Positions 8,823 through 16,624 of a stretch of 64,000 nt of DNA are shown here, piece after piece. Under the pieces are notes generated by a model. That model had not been told where the DNA came from. It was given only the letters and a program-made list of their open reading frames with translations, and searched no databases. This DNA is from Flavobacterium arcticum (GTDB lineage: Bacteria; Bacteroidota; Bacteroidia; Flavobacteriales; Flavobacteriaceae). Numbering within the stretch: position 1 is the first letter of the stretch; every line of letters starts with the position of its first letter. A program made the translations under genes and the position numbers. The DNA lies in contig NZ_CP031188.1 in the NCBI RefSeq assembly GCF_003344925.1, positions 494,501 through 558,500 on the forward strand, written 5' to 3'.

Positions 8823-8838
8823 TTGGTATCTTATTTGA
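8823..8838 (+). promoter_or_regulatory. Candidate sigma54-type (-24/-12) promoter of htpG
   Basis: TTGGTATCTTATTTGA has GG (8825-8826) and GA (8837-8838) exactly 10 nt apart, close to the sigma54 pattern GG-N10-GC with TTGGYA and TTTG blocks. The predicted start near 8850 gives a ~32-nt leader before the ATG at 8882. Confidence 0.45.
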
Positions 8839-8881
8839 CAAGATAAAAGCATCAAACAATAATACTAAAAACAATAATACT

Positions 8882-10768
8882 ATGTCAACAGGAAAAATTA
8901 ATGTTTCGGTAGAGAACATATTTCCCTTAATCAAGAAATTCTTATACAGTGATCACGAAATCTTTTTACGTGAGTTAGTATCTAATGCCACCGATGCAAC
9001 ACTAAAACTAAAGCATCTTACCAACATTGGCGAAAGTAGTACCGAATATGGTAACCCAGTTATCGAAGTAAAAGTAGATAAAGAAGGTAAAAAACTACAC
9101 ATTATCGACCAAGGTCTTGGTATGACAAGTGAAGAAGTAGAAAAATACATTAACCAAGTTGCTTTCTCGGGTGCTGAAGAATTTTTAGAAAAATATAAAG
9201 ACTCTGCCAAAGATTCAGGTATTATAGGACATTTTGGTCTTGGATTCTACTCGGCATTTATGGTTGCTGAGAAAGTAGAAATTATTACTAAGTCACATAA
9301 AGATGAACCTGCAGTACACTGGACGTGTGATGGTAGCCCAGAGTTTACGCTGGAACCATCTGATAAAACCGAACGTGGTACTGAGATTATCCTTCACATT
9401 GCCGAAGATTCTACTGAGTTTCTTGAAGAATCGCGCATTAGCGAGTTGTTAAATAAGTACAACAAGTTTATGCCAGTAGCTATTAAATTTGGTACTCGTA
9501 CAGAAACGTTACCAAAACCAGAAGATGCTCCTGAGGATTATAAAGAAGAGACTATTGAGGTAGATAACTTCATCAATAACCCTAACCCTGCATGGACAAA
9601 ACAACCAAGCGAACTTAACGAGGAAGACTATAAAGGTTTCTACCGTGAATTGTACCCAATGCAGTTCGAAGAGCCATTATTTAACATCCACCTGAATGTA
9701 GACTATCCGTTTAACCTGACAGGTATATTATACTTCCCTAAATTATCATCTGACTTACAAGTACAGAAAGATAAAATTCAGCTATACCAAAACCAAGTAT
9801 TCGTTACTGATAATGTAGAAGGTATCGTTCCTGAATTCTTGACTATGTTACGTGGTGTTATTGATAGCCCAGACATTCCGTTAAACGTATCACGTTCGTA
9901 CCTGCAAGCAGATGGTGCTGTTAAGAAAATATCAAACTACATTACTCGTAAAGTAGCCGATAAACTAAAATCGTTATTTACAGAAAATCGTGAGGATTTC
10001 GAGAAGAAATGGAACGATATTAAAATTGTATTAGAGTATGGTATGCTTAGCGAACCTAAATTCTACGAAAAGGCAGGTGCATTTGTACTTTACCCAACAG
10101 TAGATGACAAGTACTACACACTAGAAGAACTTAAAGAAAACCTAAAAGCTAACCAAACAGATAAAGATGGTAAGTTAGTAGTGCTATATGCAGGTAATAA
10201 AGATGCACAACATAGTTATATTGCCGAAGCACAAGAGAAAGGCTATGAAATACTACTATTAGACTCTCCTATTATATCGCACCTGATACAAAAACTAGAG
10301 GCAGATAATGAGAACCTAACTTTTGTTCGTGTAGACTCTGACCATGTAGACAAGCTTATCAATAAAGACGAAGAGCAAATCTCTAAACTTAGCGAAGAAG
10401 AAAAAGAAACACTAAAAACTACGCTAGAAGAAATAGTACCTAAAACCACTTACACGGTACAACTTGAAGCGATGGACAGCAACGCTGCACCATTCCGAAT
10501 TACACAGCCGGAGTTTATGCGACGTATGAAAGAAATGAGCCAAAGCGGTGGCGGAGGTATGTTTGGTATGGGCAACATGCCAGAAATGTATAACCTTGTG
10601 GTAAACACCAACCATGAGCTTACCAACAACATACTGCATACCGAAGACAAAGCGCAAAAAGAAGCATTAGTAAAACAAGCACTAGACCTTGCCAAACTAA
10701 GCCAAAACCTACTAAAAGGTGAAGAACTTACTGCCTTTGTAAAACGTAGCTTTGATTTAATAAAATAA
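8882..10768 (+). CDS. htpG: Molecular chaperone HtpG (Hsp90)
   Basis: A cytoplasmic ATP-dependent chaperone that refolds stress-damaged proteins as a dimer. It has 628 residues, matching bacterial HtpG. The N-terminal GHKL ATPase motifs are clear: ELVSNATDATLK, IDQGLGMT and GHFGLGFYSAFMVA. The middle domain contains the LNVSRSYLQ motif with its conserved Arg. The C-terminal dimerisation domain carries a Gly/Met-rich loop (GGGGMFGMGNMPEM). The ATG at 8882 starts at the conserved MSTGKINVSVENIFPLI; the open frame extends 84 nt upstream, but that stretch overlaps the predicted promoter elements. An intrinsic terminator follows. Confidence 0.97.
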   Translation: MSTGKINVSVENIFPLIKKFLYSDHEIFLRELVSNATDATLKLKHLTNIGESSTEYGNPVIEVKVDKEGKKLHIIDQGLGMTSEEVEKYINQVAFSGAEEFLEKYKDSAKDSGIIGHFGLGFYSAFMVAEKVEIITKSHKDEPAVHWTCDGSPEFTLEPSDKTERGTEIILHIAEDSTEFLEESRISELLNKYNKFMPVAIKFGTRTETLPKPEDAPEDYKEETIEVDNFINNPNPAWTKQPSELNEEDYKGFYRELYPMQFEEPLFNIHLNVDYPFNLTGILYFPKLSSDLQVQKDKIQLYQNQVFVTDNVEGIVPEFLTMLRGVIDSPDIPLNVSRSYLQADGAVKKISNYITRKVADKLKSLFTENREDFEKKWNDIKIVLEYGMLSEPKFYEKAGAFVLYPTVDDKYYTLEELKENLKANQTDKDGKLVVLYAGNKDAQHSYIAEAQEKGYEILLLDSPIISHLIQKLEADNENLTFVRVDSDHVDKLINKDEEQISKLSEEEKETLKTTLEEIVPKTTYTVQLEAMDSNAAPFRITQPEFMRRMKEMSQSGGGGMFGMGNMPEMYNLVVNTNHELTNNILHTEDKAQKEALVKQALDLAKLSQNLLKGEELTAFVKRSFDLIK

Positions 10769-10797
10769 GAACGTTGGATAATAGAGTATAGATAAAG

Positions 10798-10828
10798 AAC
10801 CTGTAGTGAGAGCTACAGGTTTTTTTGT
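10798..10828 (+). terminator. Intrinsic terminator of htpG
   Basis: A 9-bp stem (AACCTGTAG 10798-10806 with CTACAGGTT 10813-10821) with a 6-nt loop is followed by a run of T. Confidence 0.85.
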
Positions 10829-10829
10829 T

Positions 10830-10837
10830 TATATTTG
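10830..10837 (+). promoter_or_regulatory. Candidate -7 element of the next gene
   Basis: TATATTTG matches TAnnTTTG perfectly and lies 28 nt before the ATG at 10865, directly after the htpG terminator. No clear -33 box at the right spacing. Confidence 0.3.
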
Positions 10838-10864
10838 ATAGACTAAACTCATAGAATTTATAGT

Positions 10865-11344
10865 ATGATTAAACATTTTGAAAAGACTTTATGGCTACTT
10901 TTTATTCTTTTTACATTTCTAACATACGTATATAATATAAATTTCTTATTACTACCAGTAACAGGTATTCTCCTTTGTGCTTTCTATCTCATCTTCTCCT
11001 TTTTTTTAATAAACCGCTTGAACACAATAAGATTTATCAAAAAAAATACAATCAAAGAATTCTCATCACAAAGAATTGGTTTTTCTATACTCGTAAGCTT
11101 CTTATTTTCATTTTGTTGTTTCGCAATAACTTTTAAAGCCATGGACTTACCTGGTAGTATTTTTTTATTATTTTTCTCATTGATAGGATTAATCATTTTT
11201 CTATTTCTAGTATTAAATAGTCGAAAAAAATTATACAAAAAATCTATCTATAATGAAATTTCATATAGGGGTTTTTATTTTTTATTCATTACACTAACTC
11301 TATTTATAGTTAATATTGTACAGTTAATAAATAACCCTTTTTAG
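10865..11344 (+). CDS. Hypothetical four-helix membrane protein
   Basis: A 159-residue protein that I do not recognise. It is very hydrophobic, with four predicted membrane helices at about residues 8-28, 30-52, 72-110 (possibly two helices) and 133-155, separated by short basic loops (RLNTIRFIKKNTIKEF, NSRKKLYKKS). There is no signal peptide cleavage site, no cysteine motif and no catalytic signature. It has its own putative -7 box and follows the htpG terminator, so it is probably transcribed alone. The codon usage is very AT-rich (many Phe, Ile, Leu and Asn), unlike htpG. It is likely a lineage-restricted inner membrane protein. Confidence 0.6.
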   Translation: MIKHFEKTLWLLFILFTFLTYVYNINFLLLPVTGILLCAFYLIFSFFLINRLNTIRFIKKNTIKEFSSQRIGFSILVSFLFSFCCFAITFKAMDLPGSIFLLFFSLIGLIIFLFLVLNSRKKLYKKSIYNEISYRGFYFLFITLTLFIVNIVQLINNPF

Positions 11345-11392
11345 TCAATAATTCTTTAAAAAAAAATATTTTTATAATACAATTTATACCTG

Positions 11393-11806
11393 ATGCAACT
11401 ATCCCTCGAAACCCCTGCTTTACTGTTTTCGGCAACATCATTAATACTGCTTGCCTATACAAATCGTTTCCTTACCATAGCAGGCATAGTGCGCGGGCTA
11501 AAAAAGAACTACGAAGAAAACCAAACCAAAAGCATACTCCTCGAAATTAAAAACCTTAACCTGCGCCTAACGCTCATTCGGCACATGCAAATGTATGGGG
11601 TGCTAAGTCTGTTTTTTTCTGTATTTGCGCTCACGCTGCTTTTCTTCGATATACAAACATGGGCAATGTATATGTTCGGGCTTAGTTTGTTGCTCATGCT
11701 GGTATCGCTTGCAGTTTCGTTTTGGGAAATAAGCATATCGGTACGTGCATTACAAATACACCTCAGCGACCTTATAGAAGAGGCCAACAAAAAGACCGAA
11801 AAATAA
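11393..11806 (+). CDS. DUF2721 family membrane protein
   Basis: A 137-residue inner membrane protein of unknown role. The start (LETPALLFSATSLILLAYTNRF), the basic central stretch (RLTLIRHMQMYG), two further hydrophobic helices (about 70-88 and 91-112) and the C-terminal EISISVRALQIHLSDL fit the DUF2721 family. It lies 48 nt after the preceding membrane protein gene and 79 nt before the DUF1800 gene, all on the plus strand. Family assignment is by pattern recognition. Confidence 0.75.
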   Translation: MQLSLETPALLFSATSLILLAYTNRFLTIAGIVRGLKKNYEENQTKSILLEIKNLNLRLTLIRHMQMYGVLSLFFSVFALTLLFFDIQTWAMYMFGLSLLLMLVSLAVSFWEISISVRALQIHLSDLIEEANKKTEK

Positions 11807-11885
11807 ATACTTATACTAAACCTTTTTCGTTATTAAATATCTAACTAACATAGGTGTATTAATAACTAAATAAAAAGGTATTGTT

Positions 11886-13271
11886 ATGGACGTAAACACA
11901 CTATGGTCATTACGACTAGGATTTAGCGGTAAGCAGGCACAAACTATAAAAGAGCAGGGTATTAATACATTTCTGCAAAATGCCTTCGCTACAAAACCAG
12001 ACATTACCCTACCCGATTTCTTTGAGGGTTCACCCAAGACACTTAAGGAAGTAAAAGCAGTAAGGCAATCAATAAAAAATGATGTTACAAAAGCTAGAGC
12101 AAGACGTGAAAAGGAAAAAAAGATATTTTTTGACCTTAAATCATGGTGGATAAACAAAATGGCTACAGAAGAATATCCGCTTAGGGAAAAGATGACCTTA
12201 TTTTGGCACAATCATTATGTAACCACTTACAAAAAAGTAAAAATAAACTACTGGCTGTATAGTCACAACACGCTTTTGCGCGAAAATGCCTTTGGCAACT
12301 TCAGGGAAATTACCAAACAAATATTGCGTACCAATGCAATGATAATTTATTTAGATAATAATAAAAACACCAATAAAGGCTTTAATGAAAACCTGAGTCG
12401 TGAACTACTGGAACTTTTTACACTCGGCGAAGGTAACTATACCGAAACCGATATTAAAAATGGTGCGCACGGACTTGCAGGTTTGGTTGCAGGAAATGAG
12501 GGCGGTTATTACCGTACTGCATTTCAGGATGACGAACCATTTACTTATTTTGGAGAAAAAGGCGTGTTTAAAAGCGACGAAATGGTTGATATTATTTTTA
12601 AACAAAAAAGCGCCCCCTATTTTATAACACGTAAACTGCTTAAATGGTTTATTTATGATAATCCGCCCGAAGAGCTAGTAAAATATTATGGTGATTACCT
12701 ACGGGAACAGGATTATGAAATTGAACCATTATTAACTAAAATAGTTACAGAAGAATTTGACAAGTCCACAGCAGGCTCTAAAATAAAAGACCCATTAACT
12801 TATGTAATTCAGTTATATCACGAACTGAACATAAAAGAACAAAACCACAAGCTTACTGCTTTATTTATAAGACAGCAAGGCATGGACTTGTTTAACCAGC
12901 CTAATGTAAAAGGATGGAGCGGCGGTAACTATTGGTTAACGGCACAATTGTATCTACAACGCAACCGAATTGCCAACTTATACTGTAATGGTAAAAACTT
13001 TAGTGAAAAAATGTTACGATCTGTCAGAAAAAGTGACGAGCCTTATACTAGTACTTTTGATATAACTATAGAGTGGAATCATAACAATAAAAGCAAAGAA
13101 GTAATAACAGAACTAAAAGACAGGCTCCTATTTGATACTGATACCATAACGCAAGAAAACTTTGAAAGCATCTTGAAATATGATTTTGACCCCACGAGCA
13201 AAGGAGCTGATAACGGTGTACTCAGACTTTTTAACTATATGGTAAAAACACCCGAATTTCAATTAATTTAA
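11886..13271 (+). CDS. DUF1800 family protein
   Basis: A 461-residue member of the DUF1800 family, which has no defined activity. The hallmarks are visible: a leading MDVNTLWSLRLGFSGKQ, the FWHNHYVT motif, and the family core NENLSRELLELFTLGEGNYTE followed by a DI-x-N-GA-x-GLAG segment. I see no N-terminal signal peptide, although the downstream partner has one. The gene is 9 nt upstream of the DUF1501 gene. This pairing is common across Bacteroidota and Proteobacteria and suggests that the two proteins act together, perhaps in secretion or processing of a surface component (inference). Confidence 0.9.
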   Translation: MDVNTLWSLRLGFSGKQAQTIKEQGINTFLQNAFATKPDITLPDFFEGSPKTLKEVKAVRQSIKNDVTKARARREKEKKIFFDLKSWWINKMATEEYPLREKMTLFWHNHYVTTYKKVKINYWLYSHNTLLRENAFGNFREITKQILRTNAMIIYLDNNKNTNKGFNENLSRELLELFTLGEGNYTETDIKNGAHGLAGLVAGNEGGYYRTAFQDDEPFTYFGEKGVFKSDEMVDIIFKQKSAPYFITRKLLKWFIYDNPPEELVKYYGDYLREQDYEIEPLLTKIVTEEFDKSTAGSKIKDPLTYVIQLYHELNIKEQNHKLTALFIRQQGMDLFNQPNVKGWSGGNYWLTAQLYLQRNRIANLYCNGKNFSEKMLRSVRKSDEPYTSTFDITIEWNHNNKSKEVITELKDRLLFDTDTITQENFESILKYDFDPTSKGADNGVLRLFNYMVKTPEFQLI

Positions 13272-13280
13272 AAAAGAGGA

Positions 13281-14453
13281 ATGATGAACAGAAGAAACTT
13301 CTTTAAACTTACAGGTACATGTACCGGTGGTTTGCTCATGGTGCCTGATTTTTTATATAATTATGCCTTACAAGATAACGTTACCAATGCCGACAACTGC
13401 CTTGTTTTCATTCAGCTCGAAGGGGGCAATGATGGGCTTAATACTTATATACCTTATCAGGATGAATTATATTATAAGTTTCGCCCCGCGATAGGTATTA
13501 CCAAAAGTGATATTATTAGTGGTTCGGGCGGTATGGGATTCCATCCCAAGCTATCGGGGTTTGCTGATATACAACAAAAGGGAGACCTTACTGTAGTACA
13601 AAATGTAGGGTATCCTGAGCCTAACCGTTCCCACTTTCGTAGTCAGGAAATATGGCAAACCGCTACCGATTCTAATAAATATACTAACAATGGTTGGTTA
13701 GGTCGTTTTTTAGATCATCACTATAAAGACTATCATGCTACAGGGGGGATCAATTTTGATAATATTGATAACCTTGCCCTAAAAGGAATAGAACCTAATG
13801 CGCTTACTATACAGAACCCAAATACTTTAAAAACATACAGTAGTGAGGTAAATATTAAATTATCTGATAATCCGCAATTAGACTTTGTCCGAAAAATTGC
13901 AGGTTCAGTTGTTGATGGTGCGGAAGAGTTAGAAAAGGCTTTAGGAAAAGCAACAGCTACCGATGTGATCTATCCTGATTCTAAACTAGCAAAAAATATG
14001 GAGTGGATGGCAAAACTGATACGAGGCGGACTTAATTCGAAAGTATACTATACTTCACTTAGTGGTTTTGATACACACAGCAACCAAAAATCAGAACATG
14101 CTAACCGGCTCGAAGATGTTAATGATGCCGTATATACTTTTTATAAAGACATGAAAGCATCGGGTAAATTAAATAATGTTACTATTGTTATCTTTTCAGA
14201 ATTCGGACGAAGAGTACAAGATAATGGTAAAGGGACTGATCATGGTACGGCTGCACCAATGTTTATTATTGGAGGAAGAAACAAGGGGAGAAACATTGGT
14301 TCTAATCCTGATTTATTAAACCTCGACAACAATGGCGATCTTATTCATCAAATTGATTTCAGGAGTGTATATGCTTCGTTATTAAAAGACAAATTTAGTT
14401 TTGACCCCACTCAAATAGGCATTACAAACTTAGCGCTAAAAGGGATTTTTTAA
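13281..14453 (+). CDS. DUF1501 family protein (sulfatase-like fold) with twin-arginine signal
   Basis: A 390-residue exported protein with an alkaline phosphatase/sulfatase-like fold and unknown substrate. It begins MMNRRNFFKLTGTCTGGLLM: RRNFFK followed by a hydrophobic stretch matches a Tat signal, and a TatC gene is present at 32130. Typical DUF1501 motifs follow: FIQLEGGNDGLNTYIPY, EPNRSHFRSQEIW, LSGFDTHSNQ and IFSEFGRRVQDNGKGTDHGT. The gene is co-transcribed with the DUF1800 gene (9-nt gap). Either of two adjacent ATGs could be the start. Its stop overlaps that of the convergent gene by 4 nt. Confidence 0.9.
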   Translation: MMNRRNFFKLTGTCTGGLLMVPDFLYNYALQDNVTNADNCLVFIQLEGGNDGLNTYIPYQDELYYKFRPAIGITKSDIISGSGGMGFHPKLSGFADIQQKGDLTVVQNVGYPEPNRSHFRSQEIWQTATDSNKYTNNGWLGRFLDHHYKDYHATGGINFDNIDNLALKGIEPNALTIQNPNTLKTYSSEVNIKLSDNPQLDFVRKIAGSVVDGAEELEKALGKATATDVIYPDSKLAKNMEWMAKLIRGGLNSKVYYTSLSGFDTHSNQKSEHANRLEDVNDAVYTFYKDMKASGKLNNVTIVIFSEFGRRVQDNGKGTDHGTAAPMFIIGGRNKGRNIGSNPDLLNLDNNGDLIHQIDFRSVYASLLKDKFSFDPTQIGITNLALKGIF

Positions 14454-15058
14454 TCTATTATCCAAAGCAGTACAGGTTTATCAGTTTGCTTTAGCTTTGC
14501 ATCAAGTTGTTTCATAAAATTATTTGACACCGCAGGACAACCCCAGCTTAATGGGCTGTATGTAGGATAAATTTCAACATCAGCAACAGCATCCCAAGAA
14601 TGTAGTACTACTACCCTATCCTTAGCATTACTATTACTTTCTTCTAGTCCGTGCAGCCAATACTTTACATTAATACCCCATGAACTATAATCGCGTTTGC
14701 CTATTTTATATTTTCCCTTACTAGAACAATGACTCTCGGCACGATTACTATATTTCGCTTTTTGATATTTAGTACTATTAGGTTCATAGGCATCACAACT
14801 ACCGTGTGTAACTAGTTTTTTGTCTACAATCTTATTTTCTTTAAAACTGTATGTATAAAAGCGATTCTTACCCGAGTGAATACTCATATCTATCAAAAAA
14901 TAATAGTCGGCACAAAAATTATTAGCCTTACAAAATGTGAGTGCTTCGGCATGAGTTGTCGAATAGTCTTTCTCGACAATTGGTTGATTCGTTTCTTTTT
15001 TATTGGCATCGGCACAGCTAAAAAAACTGAAAAGTAGTAGAATAGTTATTCGTATCAT
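14450..15058 (-). CDS. Murein L,D-transpeptidase catalytic-domain lipoprotein (YkuD_2 type)
   Basis: A 202-residue lipoprotein: short signal peptide with lipobox (FSFFSC, Cys15), then a catalytic domain. YFLIDMSIHSGKNRFY opens the domain; VVVLHSWDAV (His) and SPLSWGCPAVSNNFMKQLD (Cys) supply the catalytic residues in the arrangement of the YkuD_2 family of L,D-transpeptidase-like enzymes. The likely role is peptidoglycan cross-link modification at the outer or inner membrane face. It is convergent with the DUF1501 gene, and the two stop codons share one TTAA sequence (14450-14453). Confidence 0.82.
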   Translation of the reverse strand: MIRITILLLFSFFSCADANKKETNQPIVEKDYSTTHAEALTFCKANNFCADYYFLIDMSIHSGKNRFYTYSFKENKIVDKKLVTHGSCDAYEPNSTKYQKAKYSNRAESHCSSKGKYKIGKRDYSSWGINVKYWLHGLEESNSNAKDRVVVLHSWDAVADVEIYPTYSPLSWGCPAVSNNFMKQLDAKLKQTDKPVLLWIID

Positions 15059-15166
15059 ATAGTTAATACATAAAGTATTACATTATAACTATAAAAGCAG
15101 TTAACTTAGTATGCTATTAATTTCTTAAATAATAGTAACTCGTTTTTTAGGTAGCCTACATTACCC

Positions 15167-15174
15167 TATATTTG
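15167..15174 (+). promoter_or_regulatory. Candidate -7 element of the EamA transporter gene
   Basis: TATATTTG followed by C is a perfect TAnnTTTGC match, 22 nt before the ATG at 15197. The expected -33 region holds only a T-run. Confidence 0.4.
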
Positions 15175-15196
15175 CCCGCTTTTTAAATTTGAAAAA

Positions 15197-16102
15197 ATGT
15201 CACAAAACAATATACTTAAAGGTGTTTTCTTAGTAGGGCTTGGTGCTACCAGCTATGGTATGCTTGCTACATTTGTAAAACTTGCTTACCAAGAAGGCTA
15301 TACTACTGCCGAGGTTACCTCATCGCAATTTATACTGGGTATACTAGGTATGCTACTTATTAATGCTTTCCAGAAAAAGCGTAATGGTACTACTGTAGTT
15401 AAAGCAAAAAGTAAAGATGTAAAACAGCTTATGCTTGCTGGTACTTCATTGGGCTTTACCAGTCTATTTTATTATCTAGCCGTTCGATATATACCTGTAT
15501 CTATAGGTATTGTAATGCTTATGCAAACCGTATGGATGGGGGTAGTACTAGAGTCATTATTAACCAAAAAGTTACCCTCGGGACGAAAAGTAATTGCTGT
15601 ACTTATAGTACTTACAGGTACAGCGCTTGCTACTAACCTTATAGAAAGTAGCACACTCCCCGACTGGCGAGGCATCGGCTGGGGGTTACTTGCAGCAGCA
15701 TCTTTTACTACCACTATGTTTACTTCAAACAGAGTTGCATTACACTTATCATCTACACAACGTAGTTTATTTATGCTATTAGGCGGAGCCGTTATAGTAT
15801 TTGCTTTTGCTGCTTATACTTGGACAGGAACTTTTAACGTCGCTATCTTTTTAAGGTGGGGTATTGTACTTTCACTATTCGGGACTATCATTCCGCCTAT
15901 ATTAATGAATGCAGGGTTTCCGCACACAGGGCTTGGCTTGGGTAGTATTGTATCATCGTTAGAATTACCAGTATCGGTAATGATGGCTTTTATAATTTTA
16001 AGTGAAAAGGTTACTGCTTTACAATGGGTGGGTATTGCCTTAATTATTACAGCAATTATAGTAATGAATATTAATACACGTCGTAAAAAAAATATAACGT
16101 AA
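15197..16102 (+). CDS. EamA/DMT-family transporter
   Basis: A 301-residue inner membrane protein of the drug/metabolite transporter superfamily. About ten hydrophobic helices are arranged as two EamA repeats (about 8-145 and 160-295). The second repeat ends LQWVGIALIITAIIVMNINT, with a basic C-terminal tail (RRKKN). The substrate cannot be told from sequence; family members move metabolites or amino acids, often outward. It is a monocistronic gene with its own -7 box. The length is typical for the family. Confidence 0.87.
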   Translation: MSQNNILKGVFLVGLGATSYGMLATFVKLAYQEGYTTAEVTSSQFILGILGMLLINAFQKKRNGTTVVKAKSKDVKQLMLAGTSLGFTSLFYYLAVRYIPVSIGIVMLMQTVWMGVVLESLLTKKLPSGRKVIAVLIVLTGTALATNLIESSTLPDWRGIGWGLLAAASFTTTMFTSNRVALHLSSTQRSLFMLLGGAVIVFAFAAYTWTGTFNVAIFLRWGIVLSLFGTIIPPILMNAGFPHTGLGLGSIVSSLELPVSVMMAFIILSEKVTALQWVGIALIITAIIVMNINTRRKKNIT

Positions 16103-16206
16103 ACATTTCTTTATATTCATAATATAGCTCGTAAAACAGCTACATATCTTGCTATCTATTAAAAGTTTAAAAAAAATGTTATTTTTTGAGGAGCAATTAA
16201 TTTTTT

Positions 16207-16244
16207 TTAGTAATATTGATTGTACAAATCGTAAATATTACTAA
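16207..16244. repeat. Inverted repeat upstream of the DUF2805 gene
   Basis: TTAGTAATATT (16207-16217) and AATATTACTAA (16234-16244) are perfect 11-bp arms with a 16-nt spacer that itself contains the palindrome TTGTACAA (16220-16227). It lies 29-66 nt before the ATG at 16273 and is not followed by a T-run, so it is an operator or RNA-structure candidate rather than a terminator. Confidence 0.5.
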
Positions 16245-16272
16245 TTAATATCTGAAAAAAATTTTTCATCTG

Positions 16273-16551
16273 ATGAAAAAGAGTAACCGTGTAGAATTGG
16301 GAAAAGAAGCAATTGACAAAATTGTAACAATGGCTCAGGAAGAAAAAAAAGCCTTCCAAAAAATAAAAAAAGAGTTTAGTTTATCTGAAAAAGAAGTAAC
16401 CGAAATTATGCGTGAGAGATTACCCGCAGAAAATTTTGAGTTATGGAAGAAAAAAGTCGCTACAAAAAAAGTAAAACAAAAACCGCAAAAATTTAATCCC
16501 ATACAAGATGATGATGTAGATACTAAATATTACATAAATAAGAAATTTTAA
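16273..16551 (+). CDS. DUF2805 (TIGR03643-like) small protein
   Basis: A 92-residue basic protein of unknown function. The core IDKIVTMAQEEKKAFQKI, SLSEKEVTEIMRERL and AENFELWKKKV follows the DUF2805/TIGR03643 pattern (small, possible helix-turn-helix). A lysine-rich C-terminal tail follows. Relatives are often encoded beside cryptochrome/photolyase genes together with DUF2256 (knowledge of the family); no photolyase gene is in this window, and the only DUF2256 trace is a pseudogene at 23557-23709. A large dyad precedes the gene and a terminator follows it, so it is probably a single-gene unit. Confidence 0.75.
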   Translation: MKKSNRVELGKEAIDKIVTMAQEEKKAFQKIKKEFSLSEKEVTEIMRERLPAENFELWKKKVATKKVKQKPQKFNPIQDDDVDTKYYINKKF

Positions 16552-16555
16552 TAGT

Positions 16556-16580
16556 AAGCTCCTTATAAAGGAGCTTTTTT
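16556..16580 (+). terminator. Intrinsic terminator of the DUF2805 gene
   Basis: A 9-bp stem (AAGCTCCTT 16556-16564 with AAGGAGCTT 16568-16576) with a 3-nt loop is followed by TTTT. Confidence 0.85.
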
Positions 16581-16599
16581 AATAGTAGAATAAACTAAG

Positions 16600-16607
16600 T
16601 ATATTTG
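16600..16607 (+). promoter_or_regulatory. Candidate -7 element of the alpha/beta hydrolase gene
   Basis: TATATTTG is a perfect TAnnTTTG match, 17 nt before the ATG at 16625 and just after the preceding terminator. No convincing -33 box. Confidence 0.35.
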
Positions 16608-16624
16608 ATACAAAATTATTTTTC

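Noticed and set aside
10424..10695. Minus-strand open frames inside htpG
   Set aside because: They are antisense shadows of a highly conserved coding region.
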